Source: Propionibacteriales bacterium
Lineage (GTDB): Bacteria; Actinomycetota; Actinomycetes; Propionibacteriales; Nocardioidaceae
DNA: 64,000 bases
NCBI GenBank assembly: GCA_026392415.1
Contig: JAPLCC010000052.1
Location: 1 to 64,000, forward strand
Direction: 5' to 3'
The notes beneath the pieces are model-generated. The model was not told the DNA's origin and ran no database searches. It saw only the letters and a list, made by a program, of their open reading frames with translations. This document shows, piece after piece, positions 57,088-64,000 of the stretch. Position 1 is the stretch's first letter; every line of letters starts with the position of its first letter. The translations under genes were made by a program, and so were the position numbers.

Positions 57088-59856
57088 ATGCGTCGCGCCC
57101 TTGCACTCGTCTGCGCGGCTGCCGTCTCCACGACGCTGCTGGTCCAGACGCCCTCTGCCCGGTCGGCCCCCGACCCCGACGGTGCCGAAGCGACGCTGAA
57201 GGCAGACGCCGACGGACCGGTCCGGATCCGCCGCGAGGGCGGTGTCGCGACCTTCGTCGGCGCCCCGGCCGGCACCGACGTGGACAACCCGTCGGTGAAC
57301 CGGGGTACGACGGTCTCGGCTTCCGCCCGCTCGCACCTGCGTCGGTATGGCGCCGTGATCGGAGCCGACCGCCCGGGAACGACGTTGAAGGAGACCCGCC
57401 GGGAGCGTTCCGTGGCGGGTGCCGACGTCGTCCGGTTCGAGCAGGAGGTCGACGGACTCCCCGTCATCGGTGGCGAGGTCGTGGTGACGCTGACCGGCGA
57501 CCACGACCTGGGCTCGCTCAACGGCAACCTCTCCCCGACGCAGGACGTGCCGTCGGCGACCGTCACAGAGAAGGAAGCACGCGCAACAGCCGTCGCCCTC
57601 GTCGCCCGATCGGCTGCAGGCCAGCCCGTCGCCGACAGCCAGGGCCGCTGGCTCTTCGATCCCGAAGCCGTCTCGTGGCCCTCGGGCACCGGGTCGCGCG
57701 GGGTGTGGCGCTTCGAGGTCCGCGCCGGACACGACGTACGACGGATGGTGCTCGTCGACGACCGGACCGGTGGGGTCCTGCTCGACGTCGACCTGATCCA
57801 GCACGTCGACCGGGTGGTGTGCGACCGGGCGAATGCGTCGGCGGAAGATCCGGTGCCCTGCACGTCGGACCCCGCGCGTACGGAGACGTCCGGGCCCTCC
57901 GCGGTGATCGACGTCGAACAGGCCTTCGCGAACTCAGGTGCCGTTTCCGGTTTCTACGACCAGATCGGCGACCGTGATCTCACCGATCTGATCGGACTGG
58001 TCACCTCCACCGGGAAGAAGTTGTCGTCGTCGGTGCGCGTCTGTGTCGACGGCGAGGGTTGCCCGTACGGCAACGCCTACTGGAACGGCCAGGCGATGTT
58101 CTACGGCCAGGGCTACGCCGGCGCCGACGACGTCGTGGGCCACGAGATGACCCATGGCGTGATCGAACGGACGTCGGGCCTCCTGTACTGGGACCAGGCC
58201 GGTGCGATCAACGAGTCGCTCGCCGACATCATCGGCGAGATCATCGACCACCGGAACCCGAGCGCAGGTGACACCGCTGGTGACTGGCGCCTCGGCGAGG
58301 ACCTGCCCGTCGGTGCGATCAGGGACCTGTCCGACCCCCCGGCCTTCAACCAGCCCGACCGGACCAACAGCCCCCTGTGGCGCGACGACACGTCGTACAC
58401 GGACAGTGGTGGCGTGCACCGCAACTCCGGTGTGGGCAACAAGGCGTTCTACCTCATCTCCCAGGGATCCGACATCCCCGGTCAGGCGATCACGGGCATC
58501 GATGCCGGCGACCCGACGCTGGCCAAGTCGGCCGTGCTCTGGCTCCAGGTCATCGACACGATCACGGCCTTCACGGAGTACGCCGACCTTGCCGTGGTGC
58601 TCGGTCAGGCCTGTAGCGCACTGGTCGGGACCCACGGCTTCACGTCGGCGGACTGCACGAGCGTGAGCAAGGCGATCACCGCCACCGAGATGACGGTGGA
58701 CCCCGTCTCGGACCCTGTGACGGACGCTGACCGCACCTGCCCGACCGGCTTCGCCAAGCAGGTCCTGTTCGACTCCGAGACCGGCGCCGATCAGGCGGGG
58801 AAGTTCACGGCCGGGGTGGGCTGGGGCCGACTTCCGGGCACGGCCGTGAACGAGGCGTACGGCGTCAACGCCTACTCCGGGTCGACGTCCTGGGTTGCCG
58901 AGGACCCGAGCTCCACCGCGACGCGTTCGCTGACCGGCGTGCCAGCGATCGCCCTGCCGTCGGGCCAGTCGGCGTACCTCGCCTTCCGGCACTGGTACCT
59001 CTTCGATTTCGAGACCGAGGACGCCACGCCCAACTACTACGACGGCGGCACCGTCGAGGTGGACGACGTCGATGACCCGGCCGGTCCCGTCAACGTCAGC
59101 GGACGACCGTGGGTCCACGGGCCGACCCGGACACTCCAGTCACCCAACGCAGGTCGCAAGGCGTTCTCCGGCAGCAGTCGCGGCTGGGTCGGGAGCCGGG
59201 TGGACCTCACCGGGCTCGCCGGCCACGACATCAGGCCCGTCTTCACCGTCCGCACGGACTCCACGGTCGGCTACGTCGGCTGGTACCTGGATGACATCGA
59301 GATCTACACGTGTGCGGAGATCCTCGTCCAGCAGCCGCCGACCATCATTGCGGGGCCCGGCGTCGGCGACCCGTTCGACGTGGTCTACCCCGGGACGTGG
59401 ACGCCGGCCGGCCTCCAGTTCACCTACCAGTGGTTGCGCAACGGTTCGCCCATCGTCGGTGCCACGTCGGCGTCGTACCGGGCGGTCGTCGCCGACCTCG
59501 GCACCGTCCTCTCGGTCCAGGTGACCGGAGCAGGGGGTGGCGGGTCGGTGATGACCGAAGCCGTGTTCGACGGCCCGGTGGTCCCGGGCATCCTCGGGTC
59601 CACCCGTCCCTTCGCCCAGGGAGCAGCCCGCGTCGGGTACACGATGACAGCGACGAGGGGTTTCTGGACGCCCAGCGGGATCACCTTCAAGTACCAGTGG
59701 CTGCGGGACGGCAAGGCGATCAAGGGCGCGACCGGCAAGACGCGGAAGCTGACCCGGTGGGATCGCGGGCATCGGCTCCAGGTGCGGGTCACCGGCTCGA
59801 AGCCGGGCTACACGACGGTCGTCCGCACGTCGGCCCACACTCCCAAGATCCGCTGA
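57088..59856 (+). CDS. Secreted M4 family (thermolysin-like) metalloprotease with C-terminal adhesive modules
   Basis: A 922-aa extracellular zinc protease. A signal peptide (about 1-28) is followed by an FTP/PepSY propeptide (about 75-240) that should keep it inactive until release. The catalytic domain has HEMTH at residues 352-356, the third zinc ligand E376 in GAINESLAD and the catalytic H444 in GVHRNSG. After it come a jelly-roll, MAM- or immune-inhibitor-A-like region (about 560-745) and two related Ig-like repeats, each with PGTWTP/RGFWTP and YQWLR-G motifs (about 765-922), which may bind cell wall or substrate. No sortase signal. The monocistronic unit lies between the metK terminator and priA. 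Confidence 0.9.
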   Translation: MRRALALVCAAAVSTTLLVQTPSARSAPDPDGAEATLKADADGPVRIRREGGVATFVGAPAGTDVDNPSVNRGTTVSASARSHLRRYGAVIGADRPGTTLKETRRERSVAGADVVRFEQEVDGLPVIGGEVVVTLTGDHDLGSLNGNLSPTQDVPSATVTEKEARATAVALVARSAAGQPVADSQGRWLFDPEAVSWPSGTGSRGVWRFEVRAGHDVRRMVLVDDRTGGVLLDVDLIQHVDRVVCDRANASAEDPVPCTSDPARTETSGPSAVIDVEQAFANSGAVSGFYDQIGDRDLTDLIGLVTSTGKKLSSSVRVCVDGEGCPYGNAYWNGQAMFYGQGYAGADDVVGHEMTHGVIERTSGLLYWDQAGAINESLADIIGEIIDHRNPSAGDTAGDWRLGEDLPVGAIRDLSDPPAFNQPDRTNSPLWRDDTSYTDSGGVHRNSGVGNKAFYLISQGSDIPGQAITGIDAGDPTLAKSAVLWLQVIDTITAFTEYADLAVVLGQACSALVGTHGFTSADCTSVSKAITATEMTVDPVSDPVTDADRTCPTGFAKQVLFDSETGADQAGKFTAGVGWGRLPGTAVNEAYGVNAYSGSTSWVAEDPSSTATRSLTGVPAIALPSGQSAYLAFRHWYLFDFETEDATPNYYDGGTVEVDDVDDPAGPVNVSGRPWVHGPTRTLQSPNAGRKAFSGSSRGWVGSRVDLTGLAGHDIRPVFTVRTDSTVGYVGWYLDDIEIYTCAEILVQQPPTIIAGPGVGDPFDVVYPGTWTPAGLQFTYQWLRNGSPIVGATSASYRAVVADLGTVLSVQVTGAGGGGSVMTEAVFDGPVVPGILGSTRPFAQGAARVGYTMTATRGFWTPSGITFKYQWLRDGKAIKGATGKTRKLTRWDRGHRLQVRVTGSKPGYTTVVRTSAHTPKIR

Positions 59857-59879
59857 GTCGCTGGGTCGGGCCTCGCTGG

Positions 59880-59885
59880 TAGAAC
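59880..59885 (+). promoter_or_regulatory. -10 element of a leaderless priA promoter
   Basis: TAGAAC lies 7 nt before the priA ATG in the 36-nt gap after the protease, with no Shine-Dalgarno sequence. Confidence 0.4.
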
Positions 59886-59892
59886 TGCGGCC

Positions 59893-61944
59893 ATGACTCC
59901 CACTCCCGACGACCCGGCGCTGGAGCTGCCCGGGCTCGTCCGGGACCGGGCTGCGGAGGGGCGGGCGAAGGCTGCGGCGACCCGGGCGCGCAAGGCGGCG
60001 GACGCGGAGTTGGCGACGGTCGACCCGATCGCCCGGGTCGTGCTCGATGTGCCGCTCGCCCACCTGGACCGCGTCTTCGACTACACCGTGCGCGCGGCGA
60101 TGGCCGAGGATGCCGTGCCCGGCACACGGGTCAAGGTGCGTTTCGCGGGCAAGGACGTCGACGGTTTCGTGATTGAGCGGGCTGCCGCGTCCGACCACGG
60201 GGGAGTGCTGTCGCCGCTGCGACGACTGGTCAGTCCCGAGCCCGTGCTGAGCCCGGCCGTCGAGGCGCTCTGTCGCCGGGTCGCCGAGCGGTACGCCGGC
60301 GTCAGCACGGACGTACGACGCCTGGCCGTGCCGCCTCGGCACGCCACCACCGAGCGCCAACCGACGCCGGAGGCGCCCCCGTTGCCGGTGCTCACCGGCT
60401 GCGACGAGGCCTGGGCGCCGTACCCCGCTGCAGCAGCCTTCCTGGAGCACCTCCGGAGCGGCTCGTCGCCCCGGGCCGTGTGGGGCGCGGGCCCCGGTGA
60501 GGACTGGCCGGCCCTGCTGGCCCACCTCGCGGGAGCGGCGCTCGCTGCCGGACGGGGCACGATCATCTGTCTCCCGGACCACCGCGACGTCGCCCGTCTC
60601 GACGAGGCGTTGACGACGTTGCTCGGAGAGGGCCACCACGTCACCTTGCGTTCGGAGCCGGGCCCTGCGGCCCGCTATCGCGACTTCCTCGCGGTCAGCC
60701 GCGGCGCCCGCAAGATCGTGATCGGTCCGCGGTCGGCGGCGTTCGCTCCCGTCCAGGACCTCGGGCTCGTGGTCATCTGGGACGACGGCGACGACCTGCA
60801 CGCCGAGCCGCGCGCGCCGTACCCGCACACCCGCGAGGTCCTGCTCATGCGCGCCGAGGAGGAAGACACGGCAGCCCTGGTCGGGAGCTTCTCCCGCACG
60901 GTCGAGGCCGATCAGTTGCTCGTGTCGGGCTGGGCAAGGGAGATCGCGTTGCCGCGTGCCGAGATCCGCAATCGGGCGCTCGTCGCCGTCTCCGGAGCGA
61001 CCGACGTGGCCCTGGAGCGCGACCCGAGTGGTGCTGGAGCGAGGATCCCGCGGGAGGCGCACCAGGCCATGAAGTGGGGCCTGGAGCGTGGGCCGGTGCT
61101 CGTGCAGACTCCGCGCGCAGGCTATGCCCTCAAGCTGGCCTGCGAACGCTGCCGGACCCCGGCCCGCTGTGGATCGTGTGCGGGCCCCCTGGGCCTCACC
61201 GGTCCGACCAGTCCGCCGCGATGTCGCCTGTGCGGCACCGAGGCGGCCGGATGGGCCTGCGCGGAGTGTGGAGCGTCCGGGCTCCGGTCACCGATGCTCG
61301 GCGACGCCCGCACGGCTGACGAGCTCGGCAGGTCGTTCCCGACCACACCCGTCGTCGCCTCCTCCGGCGACCGGATCCGGGCGACGGTCGACGGGGCCCC
61401 TCGACTCGTGGTGGCCACGCCGGGTGCGGAGCCGGTCGCCGACGGCGGTTACGCGGTCGTCGTACTCCTCGACACGTGGTGGGCGCTCGGACGCGACAGC
61501 ATGCGCGCGGCGGAGGAGGCGCTGCGGCGCTGGTGCAATGCCGTCGGGTTGCTGCAGCCCGGCGGTCGGGCGCTGGCGGTCGGCGATCCCGCCCAGCCGG
61601 CGTTGCAGGCGCTGGTGCGCTGGGACCCCGCCGGCTTCGCGAAGCGTGAGGCCGAGGACCGCCGTGAGGCCCGGCTTCCCCCGGCTGCACGGGTCGCCTC
61701 CCTGACGGGCGCGCCGGGCGCCCTCGACGACATGCGGGCCCTGCTGCACCTGCCGGAGGTGGCCGACGTCCTCGGTCCGATGCCGGTCGTCGGCAACCCC
61801 GACGAGGAGCGGCTGATCGTGCGGGTGCCGCGCAACCAGGGAGCCGCGCTCTCCCGCGCGCTCGTCGAAGCCCAGCGCCTGCGGTCGGCCCGCAAGCTCG
61901 ATCCCGTGAGGATTCAGGTCGATCCCCCCGAACTCCTAGGATGA
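59893..61944 (+). CDS. priA: Primosome assembly protein PriA, actinobacterial helicase-degenerate type
   Basis: Replication-restart protein that binds forked DNA. The 683-aa product has the N-terminal 3'BD domain (PIARVVLDVPLAHLDRVFDY), a degenerate helicase core in which Walker A reads GAGPGEDW without the GKT triplet and the DEEH box is replaced by IWDDGDDLHAEPR, the Cys-rich zinc-binding cluster CERCRTPARCGSC...CRLCG...CAECG, and the C-terminal domain. Loss of helicase motifs is a known feature of actinobacterial PriA, so DNA binding without unwinding is expected. def follows after 4 nt. Confidence 0.9.
   Translation: MTPTPDDPALELPGLVRDRAAEGRAKAAATRARKAADAELATVDPIARVVLDVPLAHLDRVFDYTVRAAMAEDAVPGTRVKVRFAGKDVDGFVIERAAASDHGGVLSPLRRLVSPEPVLSPAVEALCRRVAERYAGVSTDVRRLAVPPRHATTERQPTPEAPPLPVLTGCDEAWAPYPAAAAFLEHLRSGSSPRAVWGAGPGEDWPALLAHLAGAALAAGRGTIICLPDHRDVARLDEALTTLLGEGHHVTLRSEPGPAARYRDFLAVSRGARKIVIGPRSAAFAPVQDLGLVVIWDDGDDLHAEPRAPYPHTREVLLMRAEEEDTAALVGSFSRTVEADQLLVSGWAREIALPRAEIRNRALVAVSGATDVALERDPSGAGARIPREAHQAMKWGLERGPVLVQTPRAGYALKLACERCRTPARCGSCAGPLGLTGPTSPPRCRLCGTEAAGWACAECGASGLRSPMLGDARTADELGRSFPTTPVVASSGDRIRATVDGAPRLVVATPGAEPVADGGYAVVVLLDTWWALGRDSMRAAEEALRRWCNAVGLLQPGGRALAVGDPAQPALQALVRWDPAGFAKREAEDRREARLPPAARVASLTGAPGALDDMRALLHLPEVADVLGPMPVVGNPDEERLIVRVPRNQGAALSRALVEAQRLRSARKLDPVRIQVDPPELLG
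61937..61942 (+). promoter_or_regulatory. -10 element of a leaderless def promoter
   Basis: TAGGAT lies 6 nt before the def GTG, inside the end of priA. Confidence 0.45.
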
Positions 61945-61948
61945 GCGG

Positions 61949-62494
61949 GTGGCCATTCGACCCATCCGCCTGTTCGGCGACCCGATCCTGCGCAAGCCCG
62001 CGATCGAGGTCGTCGAGTTCGACAACGACTTGCGGCAACTGGTCACCGACCTGACCGACACGATGCTGGAGGCCCCGGGCGCCGGCCTGGCTGCGCCACA
62101 GATCGGCGTCGGCCTGCGCGTGTTCACCTGGTACGTCGACGGCGAGGTCGGCCATCTGGTCAACCCCTCTCTCCAGCTGTCCGACGAGACCCAGGACGGC
62201 GCCGAGGGCTGCCTGTCGCTGCCGGAGCTCACCTACGACTGCCTGCGCGCGATGTCGGTCGTCGCCTCCGGCTTCAACATGTACGGCGACCCGGTGCGCG
62301 TCGAGGGATCCGAGCTCCTCGCTCGCGCGATCCAGCACGAGACCGACCACCTGGACGGCATCTTGTTCATCGACCGGCTCGACGAGGCGGCACGCAAGGC
62401 CGCGATGCGCGAGATCCGCGAGTCGGAGTGGTTCGGGCTCGAGAAGCCGACCGTCCGGCTCTCCCCGCACTCGACCGGCGGCTTCGGCCGATGA
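61949..62494 (+). CDS. def: Peptide deformylase
   Basis: Metal-dependent removal of the formyl group from nascent proteins. The 181-aa product has all three motifs: [10 protein letters not shown] (about 44-53), EGCLSLP with the metal-binding cysteine, and QHETDHLDG with the two histidines and catalytic glutamate. The GTG start follows a TAGGAT -10. The stop overlaps the fmt ATG, pairing deformylase with formyltransferase as in most bacteria. Confidence 0.96.
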   Translation: MAIRPIRLFGDPILRKPAIEVVEFDNDLRQLVTDLTDTMLEAPGAGLAAPQIGVGLRVFTWYVDGEVGHLVNPSLQLSDETQDGAEGCLSLPELTYDCLRAMSVVASGFNMYGDPVRVEGSELLARAIQHETDHLDGILFIDRLDEAARKAAMREIRESEWFGLEKPTVRLSPHSTGGFGR

Positions 62495-63420
62495 GGGTCG
62501 TGTTCGCCGGCACCCCCGAGGTGGCGGTGCCGGCCCTGGACGCCATTGCCGCGTCCCCGCACGACCTCGTCGGTGTGATCACCCGCCCGGACGCGCCGTC
62601 CGGGCGTGGACGCAAGCTCACCCCGAGTCCCGTGGCCGTGCGCGCCGAGGAGCTCGGCGTACCCGTGCTGAAGCCCGCGCACCCGCGCGACCCGGAGTTC
62701 CAGGAGGCGCTGCGCGCCCTGGAGCCCGACTGCTGCCCGGTCGTCGCCTACGGCGCGCTGATCCCGCGCAGTGCCCTCGACATCCCGAAGCACGGCTGGG
62801 TGAACCTGCACTTCTCGGTGCTGCCGGCGTGGCGCGGCGCCGCCCCGGTCCAGCACTCGCTCTGGGCCGGTGACGAGTACACCGGTGCCACCACCTTCCA
62901 GATCGTCGAGGCGCTCGACGCCGGACCGATGTTCGGCGTCATGACCGAGCGGGTGCGGCCCACCGACACGGCGGGCGACCTGCTCGCGCGACTGGCCGAG
63001 GGTGGTTCGAGCCTGCTCGTCGCCACGCTCGACGGGATCGCCGACGGTGCGCTCGAGGCGCGGACGCAGCCGCTCGAAGGCGTCAGCCTCGCTCCCAAGA
63101 TCACCGTCGACGACGCCCGGATCAACTGGTCGGAGCCGGCCGTCGGCGTCGATCGGCTGATCCGTGCCTGCACGCCGGGTCCCGGCGCGTGGACGACGCT
63201 GGACGGCGAGCGGGTCAAGGTCGGACCGGTGACGATCGAACCGGCCACCGACGTCGAGCTCGCCCCCGGCGCGATCAGTGTGGGCAAGAACCACGTCCTG
63301 GTCGGCACCGCCACTGGGCCGGTGCGTCTGGGCGAGGTCAAGGCGTTCGGCAAGAAGCAGATGGCCGCCGCCGACTGGGCCCGCGGTGTGCGGCTGCCCG
63401 AGACCGCGACGTTCGAGTGA
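62491..63420 (+). CDS. fmt: Methionyl-tRNA formyltransferase
   Basis: Formylates initiator Met-tRNA with 10-formyl-THF. The 309-aa product starts [19 protein letters not shown], has the formyl-THF motif [17 protein letters not shown] with the catalytic Asn/His, the GTA-TTFQ-type region [16 protein letters not shown], and the C-terminal OB-like tRNA-binding domain. ATGA overlap with def; the stop overlaps the rsmB GTG. Confidence 0.96.
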   Translation: MRVVFAGTPEVAVPALDAIAASPHDLVGVITRPDAPSGRGRKLTPSPVAVRAEELGVPVLKPAHPRDPEFQEALRALEPDCCPVVAYGALIPRSALDIPKHGWVNLHFSVLPAWRGAAPVQHSLWAGDEYTGATTFQIVEALDAGPMFGVMTERVRPTDTAGDLLARLAEGGSSLLVATLDGIADGALEARTQPLEGVSLAPKITVDDARINWSEPAVGVDRLIRACTPGPGAWTTLDGERVKVGPVTIEPATDVELAPGAISVGKNHVLVGTATGPVRLGEVKAFGKKQMAAADWARGVRLPETATFE

Positions 63421-64000
63421 GCGGCGTCCAGGGCTCGCGAGACGGCGGCAGTCGGCGTCGCCCCAACGGCGGTGGCCGTGGTCGACCACAGCGTCCGGCC
63501 CCGCGTCCGAAGGGCGATCCGGTCCGCTCAGCCGCGCTGGACGTGTTGCGCGTCGTCCGTGTCGACGGCGGCTACACCAACCTCGTGCTGCCCTCGGTCA
63601 TCGCGCACCACGGCCTCGTCGGTCGTGACGCCGCGTTCGTCACCGAGCTCGCCGCCGGCACCATCCGGCGCCAGGGCACCTACGACGCCATCCTGGCCAC
63701 CTGCATCGACCGGCCCCTGCGCAAGGTCGAGTCCGCCGTGCTCGACGCGCTCCGGCTCGGTGCCCATCAGCTGCTCGCGATGCGGGTGCCTTCGCACGCC
63801 GCGATCAGTACCAGCGTCGACCTGGTGCGGGCGAAGGTCAGCGTCGGTGCGTCGGGCTTCGCCAATGCCGTGCTGCGCAAGGTCAGCACCCGCGACCTGG
63901 AGGCCTGGATCGCCGAGGTCGCCCCCGACGTGGCGACCGACCTGAACGGCCATCTGGCCATCGCCCACAGCCACCCCGTGTGGGTCGTCGAGGCGCTCGG
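63417..64000 (+). CDS. rsmB: 16S rRNA (cytosine-967-C5)-methyltransferase RsmB, partial at window end
   Basis: The frame from GTG 63417 is open to the window edge. After a Gly/Arg/Pro-rich N-terminus (about 1-35) it reads as the NusB-like RNA-binding domain of RsmB/Sun: [60 protein letters not shown] and [14 protein letters not shown]. The SAM-dependent catalytic domain lies beyond the window. The fmt-rsmB order is conserved and supports the call. Confidence 0.93.
   Translation, partial: MSGVQGSRDGGSRRRPNGGGRGRPQRPAPRPKGDPVRSAALDVLRVVRVDGGYTNLVLPSVIAHHGLVGRDAAFVTELAAGTIRRQGTYDAILATCIDRPLRKVESAVLDALRLGAHQLLAMRVPSHAAISTSVDLVRAKVSVGASGFANAVLRKVSTRDLEAWIAEVAPDVATDLNGHLAIAHSHPVWVVEAL

Overview
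The window is a high-GC actinobacterial chromosome segment made almost entirely of housekeeping genes, nearly all on the plus strand and tightly packed, with many ATGA or GTGA stop/start overlaps and frequent GTG starts. The gene order (pgsA, pdxS/pdxT, yebC, ruvCAB, yajC-secDF, apt, relA, then rarA-alaS-ruvX-mltG-aro genes-efp-nusB, the pyr operon, mihF-gmk-rpoZ-coaBC-metK-priA-def-fmt-rsmB), actinobacterial mIHF, helicase-degenerate PriA and many leaderless-looking promoters fit a Nocardioides-like member of the Propionibacteriales. That placement is inference from gene content and order. I see no tRNA, rRNA, CRISPR array, insertion sequence or prophage.

Layout. 0-16 kb: phospholipid head-group synthesis (pgsA) and PLP synthesis (pdxS, pdxT). 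Between pdxS and pdxT sits a 3.9-kb surface-protein cassette: two SipW-type signal peptidases, each following a TasA/camelysin-like substrate, and an LPDTG cell-wall-anchored protein. Then come yebC, the Holliday-junction genes ruvCAB behind a LexA box, the Sec accessory genes yajC-secD-secF, apt and the (p)ppGpp enzyme relA. 16-29 kb: a DUF349 protein and a metallo-beta-lactamase-fold hydrolase diverge from paired leaderless promoters; hisS (a eukaryote/archaeon-like type) and aspS follow, then a peptide ABC importer whose second ATPase gene is frameshifted. 27.7-41.5 kb: rarA, two small membrane proteins, alaS, ruvX, mltG, the aromatic amino-acid genes aroE-aroC-aroK-aroB-aroQ with a prepilin peptidase, efp, nusB and a flavin disulfide reductase. 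41.5-51.5 kb: a minus-strand NTF2-like gene under a KstR-type palindrome, and the pyrimidine operon pyrR-pyrB-pyrC-carA-carB-pyrD-pyrF behind a PyrR-binding RNA element; carB carries an internal deletion with frameshift. 51.5-64 kb: two unknown exported proteins, mihF-gmk-rpoZ-coaBC, metK, an M4 metalloprotease, priA, def, fmt and a partial rsmB.

The most novel item is the SipW/TasA-like double cassette, above all the second peptidase, which appears fused to its own substrate-like export domain. Other points of note are a KstR-like operator overlapping the -10 of a lone NTF2-like gene, PyrR control that probably hides the pyrR ribosome binding site, and frame-breaking lesions in dppF, carB and perhaps a small ORF at 41.6 kb, which may be real or may be sequence errors.
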